Assembly (NCBI GenBank): GCA_038063055.1
Contig: JBBTVY010000001.1
Coordinates: forward strand, 1 to 52,106
DNA length: 52,106 nt
Direction of reading: 5' to 3'
Origin: JACQKT01 sp038063055
GTDB taxonomy: Bacteria > Patescibacteriota > Minisyncoccia > UBA6257 > 2-01-FULL-56-20
How positions within the stretch are numbered: position 1 is the stretch's first letter; each line of letters begins with the position of its first letter. The translations under genes were made by a program, and so were the position numbers. The notes beneath the pieces were generated by a model. It saw nothing but the letters and a program-made list of their open reading frames with translations. It was not told where the DNA came from and did not search any database. Of the stretch, positions 8,082 through 15,348 are shown in pieces.

Positions 8082-9047
8082 ATGAAAATAGTTGTTACTG
8101 GAGGAGCCGGTTTTATCGGCAGTCATGTGGTGGACCGTCTTTTAAACGACGGATACGAGGTTGTTTCTCTCGACGATTTTACGTTGGGTACTCGCAAACA
8201 TTTTGCGCACCATTTGGGAAAAGAGAAATTTAAATTTATCGAGTTGGATGTAGCTGAAAACAAAAAACTTGCGGAAACATTTTTGGAGTTCAAGCCAGAT
8301 TGCGTTTTTCATTTTGCGGCAAATTCCGACATACAGTCCGGCTCAATTGATTCAAGCATCGATTTACACAAAACTTTCATGACAACGGTCTCCGTCTTGG
8401 AAGCCATGAAATCTTCTGGCTGTAAAAACATTGTCTTTGCGTCAAGCTCCGTGGTCTATGGCGAGAGAGATTCCCAAAATCCGATATCAGAAACAAGCGG
8501 GCCATTTCTGCCGATTTCAAATTACGGAGCGGCTAAATTGGCTTCGGAGGGATTCATAAGCGCTTACTCGAATACTTATGACTTCAAGGCCTGGATATTC
8601 AGATTTGCCAATATCTGCGGTCCGCGAAGCACGCACGGTGTTTTCGTTAATTTTTTAAGGTTCTTGAGAAATGACGCCAAAAAAATAGAAGTTGCGAGAG
8701 ACGGCAAGCAGGCAAAGCCATACGTTTATGTTTTGGATATAGTGGAAGCGATCATGCTGGGCTGGCACAATGGCGGCTCGGAACAAATAAACATATACAA
8801 CATAGGCAATACGCCGCTGGTCTCCGTAAATGAGATACTCGATGCCATCTTGAAAGAAAAAGGAATAACTTCCATAGAAAGACAATATACCAATGCTCCT
8901 GCATGGGCCGGGGACGTTATAACTTACGCATTCGACGACTCGAAAATAAGGGCTATTGGCTATAAGCCGAAATACGATTCAAAAGAAGCCGTTTTACTGA
9001 CGACCAAAGAATTGGTTCATAATCCGGAGGCGGCGATAGCAATATAG
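8082..9047 (+). CDS. GalE-like NAD-dependent nucleotide-sugar epimerase
   Basis: The 321-residue protein starts KIVVTGGAGFIGSHVVDRLL (GxxGxxG) with the DD acidic pair for NAD binding at about residue 32. It has ASSSVVYG and the catalytic SNYGAAKLASEGF (YxxxK). RFANICGPR and the C-terminal DDSKIRAIGYKPKY are typical of UDP-glucose/UDP-GlcNAc 4-epimerase relatives. It probably interconverts a UDP-hexose or performs the first step toward a modified sugar. The exact sugar cannot be named. It ends the plus-strand run and converges on the nucleotidyltransferase gene, 28 bases away, without a visible terminator. Confidence 0.87.
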   Translation: MKIVVTGGAGFIGSHVVDRLLNDGYEVVSLDDFTLGTRKHFAHHLGKEKFKFIELDVAENKKLAETFLEFKPDCVFHFAANSDIQSGSIDSSIDLHKTFMTTVSVLEAMKSSGCKNIVFASSSVVYGERDSQNPISETSGPFLPISNYGAAKLASEGFISAYSNTYDFKAWIFRFANICGPRSTHGVFVNFLRFLRNDAKKIEVARDGKQAKPYVYVLDIVEAIMLGWHNGGSEQINIYNIGNTPLVSVNEILDAILKEKGITSIERQYTNAPAWAGDVITYAFDDSKIRAIGYKPKYDSKEAVLLTTKELVHNPEAAIAI

Positions 9048-9075
9048 CGCGCAGGGATAAAACCATCCGCTCGAT

Positions 9076-9570
9076 TCAGGGTTTCTTCGGCAATCTTTCT
9101 TCGAGAAACTTCCTTAAAAGCCAGGAACTTGATTGCACTTTACCTCCCTGGCCTATATTGAATATCATCTTGCAGCCTATAGACCGGCAAATTTCCACTT
9201 CAGGGATATTATCTTTGCTCCTATCGCCGCCATTGGCGAAAATATGCGGTTTTATTTCCAAAAGTTCGGCGCAAACGCTCATATCGGACGGATTTTTCGG
9301 ATGCTTCGTCAAAAAAACCCCGTCAACGCCATCAATCGCCTTGATGACTTCCCTGCGTTCGTCCTGGGGCATAAAAATAAATCCTTTCTTTTTTCTCAGC
9401 CAGTTATCATTGTTAAGGATAACAACAAGCTTGTCGCCAAATCTCTTCGCGTTTTGAAAAAGACGAATGTGGCCGACGTGAATCGGGTCAAAGCCGCCGC
9501 TAACGGCAACAATCACTTTCCCGTTTTTCTTTTTAGCCCGAATCTTTTGTTTTGTTTTGTTTTTTGGCAT
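9076..9570 (-). CDS. HxGH nucleotidyltransferase (adenylyl/cytidylyltransferase-like)
   Basis: The 164-residue protein starts with a basic tail and then VAVSGGFDPIHVGHIRLF, the HxGH motif of the cytidylyltransferase fold, followed by LNNDNWLRKKKGFIFMPQ-ERREVI and FANGGDRSKDNIPE. The ending GKVQSSSWLL corresponds to the ISSS-type nucleotide-binding signature. It resembles the nucleotidyltransferase half of HldE (heptose-1-phosphate adenylyltransferase) and related small enzymes that activate a sugar or polyol phosphate with CTP or ATP. A heptose role is tempting because a heptose gene set lies at 12288-15159, but that set already has its own nucleotidyltransferase, so this enzyme could serve another substrate. 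It is transcribed away from the flippase gene across a repeat-rich gap. Confidence 0.8.
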   Translation of the reverse strand: MPKNKTKQKIRAKKKNGKVIVAVSGGFDPIHVGHIRLFQNAKRFGDKLVVILNNDNWLRKKKGFIFMPQDERREVIKAIDGVDGVFLTKHPKNPSDMSVCAELLEIKPHIFANGGDRSKDNIPEVEICRSIGCKMIFNIGQGGKVQSSSWLLRKFLEERLPKKP

Positions 9571-9694
9571 GGCGTTTAGGCAAAAAAAGTGCTATTTATA
9601 ATAAGAAAGTATAATCGAATATGCCCAAATATATCAACCCCCACACCATAACAAGAATAGAAGTATAAAAATGCAATGGGGCACAACATTTTTT

Positions 9695-9796
9695 CATTTG
9701 GTTGCCTACTCCGCCGAAGCAACCGTTTCGGCTGCGAAGGCCGGGCGCTCGCCGCAAATCCCGCCTTGGCGGGACTTGCGGACTCGCTGCCAAATG
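9695..9796. repeat. Nested palindromic repeat in divergent intergenic region
   Basis: The 256-base gap between the divergent nucleotidyltransferase and flippase genes holds a compound palindrome. Its outer arms are CATTTGG (9695-9701) and CCAAATG (9790-9796). Inside are GCCGAA/TTCGGC (from 9713) and a tight CCCGCC-TT-GGCGGG hairpin (9760-9773) flanked by GCAA and TTGC. It is more GC-rich than its surroundings and looks like an inserted repeat unit. A TATAAT lies at 9610-9615 but no matching -35 is visible. Confidence 0.65.
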
Positions 9797-9826
9797 TAAA
9801 CTCAAAAAATCCGTAAAGAAAAGTAT

Positions 9827-11335
9827 ATGGGATTTATAAAAACAAGAATTAAAAACGGATTCTCGTTTGGTGCGGGGATTAAGAATCTGCTTTTTGAAAA
9901 CCTGACCGATAAGCAGACTTTCGCCAAAAACGCTTTCTGGCTCGCGGTCAGCAATATCGGAGGTCGGCTAATCCGCGCCGCCATAATAATTTACGCGGCG
10001 CGCGTCCTCGGAGCGGCCGGATGGGGTGTTTTTTCCTATGGCATTACCTTGGTCGCTTTTCTCACGATATTCGTGGACTTTGGCATCGACTCGATTCTCA
10101 CGAAGGAAAGCGCCAAAGCAAAGGGAGATTTTCTCAGGCAAAGCCGGATAATTTCCACCTCTTTATTCATTAAATTATTCCTGCTGGTCATAGGATTTTT
10201 TGTAGTCGTGTTTATAGCTCCCGAATTCGCCATTTTGCCGGGCGTCAAACAGCTTCTTAATCTGATGGCCGCAATCCTCGTGTTCGACACGCTCCGCAAT
10301 TTCGGCTTTTCCCTGATAAGGTCTCGCGAAAAAATGGAGTTCGAGGCCGGGTTATACCTTTTCACCAACCTGGCAATAGTCGCATTCGGATTTGCGGCGC
10401 TTTATATCAAGCCAACGGCCATGTCGTTTACCCTGGCCTATGCCGTCGGAACCGCGTTCGGTCTGATGGCTACCCTTTACGTTCTTCGGAAAGACGCAAG
10501 CTCGGCCCTCTCCAACTTTTCTTGGCCGTTGGTTAAAGAAATTATGTCTTCCGCCTGGCCGTTCGGCGTTTCGGGCGCGCTCAGTCTTCTGATGTTAAAT
10601 ACGGACATCATAATAATCGGATGGTTTCGTTCGGCGGAAGAAGTAGGTTTTTATTCCGCTTCCGTCAGAATCGTGCAACTCCTTTACATTTTCGGCGGCG
10701 TTGTTGCCTCGAGTTCGTTGCCGATATTTTCACGTTTTGTGAAAGAAGAACGGGAACGCCTGAAGGCGGCTCTGAAAAAAATACTGAAGCTGGTGTTCGC
10801 GTTTTCACTGCCGGTGTCTTTCTGCGGCATAGCGGCCGGCGGCGCCATGATAGATTTCATTTTCGGCGAAGAATACATTCCGGCAATATTGTCTTTCCGC
10901 ATCCTTCTTTTAACACTCGCGTTAAGTTTTTCCGCGTTCGTACTGAGCAACGCGGTTTTCGTCTACGACAGGCAAAAAAACCTGATAGTTTACTCCGCCA
11001 TCGGAGGATTTTTGAACGTGGGATTGGACCTTATTCTTATTCCAAAATTCGGTATAAACGGTTCGGCGCTCGCCACAATCTTTTCGCAAATAGCCGCCGA
11101 TTTGTATCTTTGGTTTATAGCCCGGCGGATAATCGGGTTTGATTTGAATCTCGGGATAGGAAAAATATTCTGGACAGCTCTTGGTTCGTCGATTTTTCTT
11201 TACGTACTCATTAAATATGGCATTCACATATTAGTGGCTATTCCGGCAGCCGGAGTTTTTTATCTTCTGGCGCTTTATCTCCTGAAAGAATCTCTTTTCA
11301 AAGAAATAAAATCTATCCTGCAAGCCTCCTCTTAA
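9827..11335 (+). CDS. Wzx-like polysaccharide flippase (MOP superfamily), first copy
   Basis: The 502-residue protein is almost wholly hydrophobic, with about 12-14 membrane helices. It begins with a cytosolic tail and then NAFWLAVSNIGGRLIRAAII, IYAARVLGAAGWGVFSY and FGIDSILTKESAK, the N-terminal repeat typical of RfbX/Wzx oligosaccharide flippases. The middle YSASVRIVQLLYIFGGVVAS and later FGINGSALATIFSQIAADLY are also characteristic. It should flip lipid-linked glycan units from the cytosolic to the outer face. The final 23 bases overlap the convergent GT2 gene. A second, clearly related flippase lies at 15349-16809; the two share KNAFWL, IYAAR and RNFGF, so they are paralogues perhaps serving different glycans. 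Confidence 0.93.
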   Translation: MGFIKTRIKNGFSFGAGIKNLLFENLTDKQTFAKNAFWLAVSNIGGRLIRAAIIIYAARVLGAAGWGVFSYGITLVAFLTIFVDFGIDSILTKESAKAKGDFLRQSRIISTSLFIKLFLLVIGFFVVVFIAPEFAILPGVKQLLNLMAAILVFDTLRNFGFSLIRSREKMEFEAGLYLFTNLAIVAFGFAALYIKPTAMSFTLAYAVGTAFGLMATLYVLRKDASSALSNFSWPLVKEIMSSAWPFGVSGALSLLMLNTDIIIIGWFRSAEEVGFYSASVRIVQLLYIFGGVVASSSLPIFSRFVKEERERLKAALKKILKLVFAFSLPVSFCGIAAGGAMIDFIFGEEYIPAILSFRILLLTLALSFSAFVLSNAVFVYDRQKNLIVYSAIGGFLNVGLDLILIPKFGINGSALATIFSQIAADLYLWFIARRIIGFDLNLGIGKIFWTALGSSIFLYVLIKYGIHILVAIPAAGVFYLLALYLLKESLFKEIKSILQASS

Positions 11336-12206
11336 CCCTGGCCAAAGTCGGATGTATTGCTTTTCTGATTGTTTCTGGAATGAACGCGTAAAGATACTGC
11401 AGATAATTCAGAGCAAGCGCCGCTAAATAATTGGGATATTTTCCCTTATAGCGCCTCATTATCGTAAGCGACGCCTTGAGATGGGGTCTCGCTTTTTTTA
11501 TCGAAGTATTGTCGTTCGCCAGAAGATAATATGAAAAATATTCCGGGAAATTGTACAGCTTTCCAACAAGCCCCATTTTGAGCCAGAAATCGCGGTCTCC
11601 GGAATATCTTGTCGATTCGTCATACCAGCCGACCTTCTCGCCGGCGCTCCTGCGGAACATAGTAGTGCTGTTGGCGAGCGGATTTCCGAAAAGCATTTTT
11701 TTTCTGATGGCTTCGTCGGTTTCCGGCTTGAGATACCTGTAAACTTCTTTGCCGTTGCCATCAACAACAATCATCCCTCCGCCGCAGCCGGCGTAGTCGG
11801 GATTTTTGTCCAAAAAATTTACTTGCTTCGAAAGTTTGTCTGCGTCGCACCACGGGTCGTCGTCATCGAGCATGGCTACGTATTCCCCTTTCGCCAGTCG
11901 CAAGCCTCGGTTGTAGTTTTTAGAAATTCCCTGATTAACATCACTTCTCGTGTAAACGATTCGCGGCTTGCCCTGCCCGTCCCGAGCCGCGTCGAGGGAA
12001 GCTTTGTCGAAGGGTTCTTTCTTAAGCCACTTTGCGACAACTTCCGGCGTGTTATCCGTCGAGCCGTCATCGGCGATTATAAGTTCCCAGTCCTCTTGCG
12101 GTGAGCCGGGTCGAACCGTGAATGTCTGCTTTAGCACGCTCTCTATGGCGGAATCAATTAATCCCGCGCGGTTGTATGTGGCCATCAATATGGATACTTT
12201 TGGCAT
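11313..12206 (-). CDS. GT2-family glycosyltransferase with two repeat-derived insertions
   Basis: The 297-residue GT-A protein starts PKVSILMATYNRAGLIDSAI, has IIADDGSTDNTPE and the metal-binding MLDDDDPW. Compared with its paralogue at 20788-21651, which aligns nearly end to end, it has two additions: about 8 residues after VLKQTF (residues 29-37) and 16 after WLKK (residues 65-80). Both coincide with GC-rich repeat-like DNA sharing the TCGAC-CGGCTC core and ending GCAAG. Each keeps the reading frame and neither touches the DDDD motif, so the enzyme is probably active. It lies downstream of the heptose genes on the same strand and may transfer heptose, which is inference. Confidence 0.88.
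   Translation of the reverse strand: MPKVSILMATYNRAGLIDSAIESVLKQTFTVRPGSPQEDWELIIADDGSTDNTPEVVAKWLKKEPFDKASLDAARDGQGKPRIVYTRSDVNQGISKNYNRGLRLAKGEYVAMLDDDDPWCDADKLSKQVNFLDKNPDYAGCGGGMIVVDGNGKEVYRYLKPETDEAIRKKMLFGNPLANSTTMFRRSAGEKVGWYDESTRYSGDRDFWLKMGLVGKLYNFPEYFSYYLLANDNTSIKKARPHLKASLTIMRRYKGKYPNYLAALALNYLQYLYAFIPETIRKAIHPTLARVKRRLAG
11967..12014. repeat. In-frame repeat insertion (48 bp) in GT2 gene
   Basis: This 48-base block, 16 codons, is absent from the paralogous gene at the same point. On the coding strand it opens CCCTTCGACAAAGCTTCCC, continues with CTCGACGCGGCTC and ends GGGCAAG. It is GC-rich and contains an AAGCTT-centred inverted pair TTCGAC/GTCGA. The core resembles the second insertion at 12095-12120 (11 of 13 bases shared over TTCGACCCGGCTC). 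Confidence 0.6.
12095..12120. repeat. Second in-frame repeat insertion in GT2 gene
   Basis: On the coding strand this reads CACGGTTCGACCCGGCTC followed by ACCGCAAG. It adds about eight residues (TVRPGSPQ) between QTF and the DWELII strand relative to the paralogue. The core and the GCAAG ending match the 48-base insertion downstream, which suggests one repeat family. Confidence 0.5.
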
Positions 12207-12259
12207 GAATAGAGAATAATGAATTATGAATAATGTGACAAGGAAATTTCTTTGAGAAA

Positions 12260-12289
12260 GGCTACACCGCGCGTGCAGCCGCTTTTTTT
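12260..12289. terminator. Possible terminator hairpin downstream of gmhB-like gene
   Basis: GGCT-A-CAC (12260-12267) pairs with GTG-C-AGCC (12273-12280) around a five-base loop, followed on the plus strand by seven Ts (12283-12289). On the minus strand, the direction of the heptose operon, it directly follows the gene's stop and is trailed by TTTCTC, so it could act in both directions. The 81-base gap also has AT-rich low-complexity sequence at 12208-12236. Confidence 0.4.
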
Positions 12290-12833
12290 AAATAATTTCC
12301 CTTGCCTCTTCCAAAGATTCTACTATGAAATCGGGGCTGCAATTTTTCAATTCCTCGCCATTATGTTCGTTTTTTAAAAATATTGTTTTGCAGCCGACTG
12401 TTTTTCCGGGCTTGGCGTCTTTGTCGCTATCCCCCAAGAAAAACGATTCTGAAAAATCTATTTCGAAATCTTTTTCCGCTTTTAAAAGCATGCCTGGTTT
12501 CGGTTTTCGGCAATCGCAATTATCTTCGTTTCGGTGCGGACAATAGTAAATTGCGTCCAATTTCATATCAAGCAATTCGTTCATCTTGTTGTTGATTGAA
12601 ATTACTTCTTCTTCGCTAACCATGCCCCTCGAAATCTGGGGTTGATTTGTAACAACAATGACAAAATATCCTTTGTTTTTAGCTTCGTCTATTAATCCTC
12701 TTATGCCAGGAAAAAGCTTGAATTCTTCCCAGCGCGTCAAATACTGGCCGCGCGGCAAGGCTTCGCAAATTACGCCGTCCCTATCGAGAAATAATGCTTT
12801 TTTGTTCTTCATACCATTTTTGGGCATACTCAT
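12288..12833 (-). CDS. gmhB: D-glycero-D-manno-heptose 1,7-bisphosphate phosphatase-like HAD enzyme
   Basis: The 181-residue protein carries all HAD-IIIA motifs: ALFLDRDGVICEA (motif I), VVTNQPQISRG (motif II), then RKPKPGM and FLGDSDKDAKPGK (motif IV). CPHRNEDNCDCRKPKP matches the zinc-binding loop of GmhB, which separates it from histidinol phosphatase relatives lacking such a loop. GmhB removes one phosphate from heptose bisphosphate to give heptose 1-phosphate. It is the last of four genes of a GDP-heptose set. Its ATG at 12833 overlaps the upstream nucleotidyltransferase by 53 bases; internal Met codons at 12827 and 12812 would shorten the overlap and are plausible starts, since motif I begins only afterwards. 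Confidence 0.85.
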   Translation of the reverse strand: MSMPKNGMKNKKALFLDRDGVICEALPRGQYLTRWEEFKLFPGIRGLIDEAKNKGYFVIVVTNQPQISRGMVSEEEVISINNKMNELLDMKLDAIYYCPHRNEDNCDCRKPKPGMLLKAEKDFEIDFSESFFLGDSDKDAKPGKTVGCKTIFLKNEHNGEELKNCSPDFIVESLEEAREII

Positions 12834-13530
12834 ATTTTTCCGGAGTTCCTATGTCTAAAATTTTTTCGTCTGTTGGAAATCCGTATACCGCCTCTCCGTT
12901 TTTTACCAATCCGGGGAAAATATCTATATCCAGCCTTGATTTGCCCTCCGGAATGAATTCAATTATTTTTTTTGAAAGTACATAAATACCGGCGTTTAAA
13001 AATGTGTTTTTGGCAAAATTTTTAAAATCGTGCGGCCGTTGATGCCAACCTACTATTTTTAAAGTTTTAAAGTCAATCTCGGCCAAATCTCCGTTTTGCG
13101 GTTCGTCGGAACGTTTCAAAACAACAGTAGCCAAAGCTTTTCTGTTTTTGTGCAGCTCGATTAAAGGCCTGATATCCAAAGAAAAAACCTGGTCGCCATA
13201 TATAAGAACAAAATCTTCCGTCAGCAAATTCTCCGCTTTTTTTATGGCGCCGGCGGTTTCCAGGAGTTTTTTTGATTCATCGCTGTATTCTATGGAAACG
13301 CCAAGTTTTTCTCCATTGCCGAAATAATCGGTAATTTTCTCCGGGAAATAATGGATATTAAAAACGAAGTTTTTAAAACCCTGCGATCTCAAAAGATTTA
13401 TGATGTTTTCTAATAGAGGTTTTCCGCCGATAGGAAGCATTACTTTAGGCAAATTTTTTCCCAAATTTCCCAATCTAGTCCCCAATCCAGCAGTCAAAAT
13501 AAAAACCTTGTAATTTGATAAATCAACCAT
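12781..13530 (-). CDS. hddC: Heptose 1-phosphate guanylyltransferase-like nucleotidyltransferase
   Basis: The 249-residue protein starts FILTAGLGTRLGNLGKNLPK with the signature GxGxRL and PKVMLPIGGKPLLENII, then has YGDQVF for metal binding and the late LDIGTPEKYEYA. This is the nucleotidyl_transferase family. Many members use glucose-1-P or mannose-1-P, but placement between GmhA- and GmhB-like genes points to HddC, which makes GDP-D-glycero-alpha-D-manno-heptose. Family membership is firm; heptose specificity comes from context. Four bases separate it from the GmhA-like stop upstream. Confidence 0.82.
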   Translation of the reverse strand: MVDLSNYKVFILTAGLGTRLGNLGKNLPKVMLPIGGKPLLENIINLLRSQGFKNFVFNIHYFPEKITDYFGNGEKLGVSIEYSDESKKLLETAGAIKKAENLLTEDFVLIYGDQVFSLDIRPLIELHKNRKALATVVLKRSDEPQNGDLAEIDFKTLKIVGWHQRPHDFKNFAKNTFLNAGIYVLSKKIIEFIPEGKSRLDIDIFPGLVKNGEAVYGFPTDEKILDIGTPEKYEYAQKWYEEQKSIISR

Positions 13531-13534
13531 TACC

Positions 13535-14134
13535 TTACTTCCCTTTTTCCACCAGATGGTCGAAATAGTTCTTGAAATACTTCGTCATCAGGTGCATTAC
13601 CGTGTCGTGGGTGCTCTCGACAATTTCATATTCGCCCTTCGGAGTCGGAACCAGTATTTTCACGTCGGCGAGCTGGTTTAGTTTTCCACCGTCGAATCCG
13701 GAAAGACCGATGACGGGAACTTTGTGTTTTTTTGCGACTTCAACCGCCTTAATAATGTTCGCCGAGTTACCCGAGCTTGAAATTGCTATGACCACGTCGG
13801 AATCTTCCAAAACGTTATCGAGCGGTCCGGCAAAAACCATATCGTAACCGATGTCATTCGCCCAGGCCGTAAGTTCTTCTTCCGTCGCGGGAATGCGGCT
13901 GACCCTGAAACGCTTGCTGTGTTCGCTAAGGTGATGGCTGAAAACGGTTTTATTGAAATCAGTTACCCAATGCCCCGCGATCGCCCATGAACCGCCGTTG
14001 CCGAAAATATAGATGCGGCCGTCGCGCTCGTAAGCGCCCTGCAAAATATTCAACGCCTTGGCAATCTCATCATGAGGCAGATTTTCTATAGCCGTTATCG
14101 ATTTTTGCGAGAATTCGTTTATAAAGTCCCTCAT
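13535..14134 (-). CDS. gmhA: Sedoheptulose 7-phosphate isomerase (GmhA-like SIS protein)
   Basis: The 199-residue single-SIS-domain protein has IFGNGGSWAIAGHWVTDF near residues 44-61 and ISSSGNSANIIKAVEVAKK near 117-135, the two phosphosugar-binding loops of GmhA. The length is close to that of E. coli GmhA (192). GmhA turns sedoheptulose 7-phosphate into D-glycero-D-manno-heptose 7-phosphate, the first committed step of heptose supply. The GGS loop has W-A-I where many GmhA have A-A-D, a modest deviation. The ATG shares one base with the stop of the upstream kinase (TAATG), a coupling arrangement that supports joint function. Confidence 0.87.
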   Translation of the reverse strand: MRDFINEFSQKSITAIENLPHDEIAKALNILQGAYERDGRIYIFGNGGSWAIAGHWVTDFNKTVFSHHLSEHSKRFRVSRIPATEEELTAWANDIGYDMVFAGPLDNVLEDSDVVIAISSSGNSANIIKAVEVAKKHKVPVIGLSGFDGGKLNQLADVKILVPTPKGEYEIVESTHDTVMHLMTKYFKNYFDHLVEKGK

Positions 14135-15159
14135 TATATTGAAACTTTATTTTTGAACTCGTCGCCGTTAAAAAGTATTTCAACGCCGGATTGGACGAAT
14201 TTTACGGGAATTTCCTGAAATTCTGACAGATTTTTGTCTTTTGCGATTTCTTTAACTGCTTCACGGATGGCAGATTTTTTATCTTCAGGAGCAAGAAACA
14301 TTATGCAGCCGCCGCCGCCGGCTCCCAAAACCTTGCCGCCCCAGGCTCCGGCGTTCATTCCCGCGTTGTAAAACTCGTCTATAGTAGAGTTGGAAACATT
14401 GGAGGCCAAACTTTTTTTCTTGAGCCAGCCCTCGTGGAGCATCCCTCCAAGCTCTTCAAAATCTCCTGAAAGAAGCTTTTTTTTGAATTCGTCCACGGAA
14501 CCGGCCATTTCCTTGAGCGTATCGAATTTCTTGTCTATGTTTGCTTTCTGTTCGGTCAAAACGCTTGAAGCCGCTCTGGTCAATCCCATAAAGAAAAGAA
14601 GAAGATTATTTTCGAGACCGAGTCGCTTTTTGTAATCCCAAAGAACCGGCTCGACGTTCACGCTCTCGTCGGGATTGAACTGGATGACGTTCAATCCACC
14701 CAAAGCCGATGCGTACTGGTCCTGCTTGCCAATTGGTTCGCCGATAAGCTCTATTTCGAGACGCGACGCCGCTTCGGCCGCTTCGTGTTTGTCGATTTTT
14801 TTCCCGACAAAAGCATTTAGTCCTTTCATTAAAGCCACCGAGAAACTCGAAGAAGAACCGAGTCCGGTTTTTGCCGGCAAGCTGGCGAAAGAACCTATTT
14901 CTATTCCCTTTCCTATCCCCATGTCCAAAAGCGCCGCCTTTATGCGTGTGTGCTGAAGGTCGTCCGGCTTGTCCACTGTTTCCGAAATGGAATAACGCGC
15001 CGACACCTTCGGAATAAGAGGCGTTCTATTTATGGCGACGTAAACGAATTTGTCTATCGCCGTAGAAATCACGCGACCCGGGTGCCTGCGGTAAAAATCC
15101 GGCAGGTCGGTCCCGCCGCCCAAAAAACTTATGCGAAGTGGTGCGCGAACTACTATCAT
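14134..15159 (-). CDS. hddA: D-glycero-alpha-D-manno-heptose 7-phosphate kinase (HddA-like GHMP kinase)
   Basis: The 341-residue GHMP kinase opens APLRISFLGGGTDLPDFYRR, has the ATP loop KTGLGSSSSFSVALMKGL and the C-terminal VLGAGGGGCIMFLAPE. This GGGTDLP opening is typical of HddA and related fucokinase-like sugar 1-kinases. HddA phosphorylates the anomeric position of heptose 7-phosphate in the alpha configuration, which commits the pathway to a GDP-activated product. It is the first gene of the four-gene minus-strand operon, with a good promoter immediately upstream at 15169-15197. Length and motifs are complete. Substrate assignment relies on its GmhA, HddC and GmhB neighbours. Confidence 0.87.
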   Translation of the reverse strand: MIVVRAPLRISFLGGGTDLPDFYRRHPGRVISTAIDKFVYVAINRTPLIPKVSARYSISETVDKPDDLQHTRIKAALLDMGIGKGIEIGSFASLPAKTGLGSSSSFSVALMKGLNAFVGKKIDKHEAAEAASRLEIELIGEPIGKQDQYASALGGLNVIQFNPDESVNVEPVLWDYKKRLGLENNLLLFFMGLTRAASSVLTEQKANIDKKFDTLKEMAGSVDEFKKKLLSGDFEELGGMLHEGWLKKKSLASNVSNSTIDEFYNAGMNAGAWGGKVLGAGGGGCIMFLAPEDKKSAIREAVKEIAKDKNLSEFQEIPVKFVQSGVEILFNGDEFKNKVSI

Positions 15160-15168
15160 AGTAAGAAA

Positions 15169-15197
15169 ATACTAAAACAATTTGACGATAGTGTCAA
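15169..15197 (-). promoter_or_regulatory. Promoter of heptose operon with overlapping inverted repeat
   Basis: On the minus strand TTGACA (15192-15197) is followed after 17 bases by TAGTAT (15169-15174), and the hddA ATG begins only nine bases later, giving a nearly leaderless transcript. The -35 is part of the perfect inverted repeat TTTGAC-N6-GTCAAA (15181-15198), which could be a repressor site. It lies in the gap divergent to the second flippase. Confidence 0.45.
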
Positions 15198-15348
15198 AAG
15201 TAGAAATTGGCCGGAATGTTATTTTTTTAACTGCTTTTGGACAATAAATTTTTCTTGTACCACATGAGAAATGTCTTTTAGCCACGCTTCCAATATATGC
15301 CAAATTGCGGTAGGATGCTGCAAAGAAAGATTATCTGGCACCCTCCAA

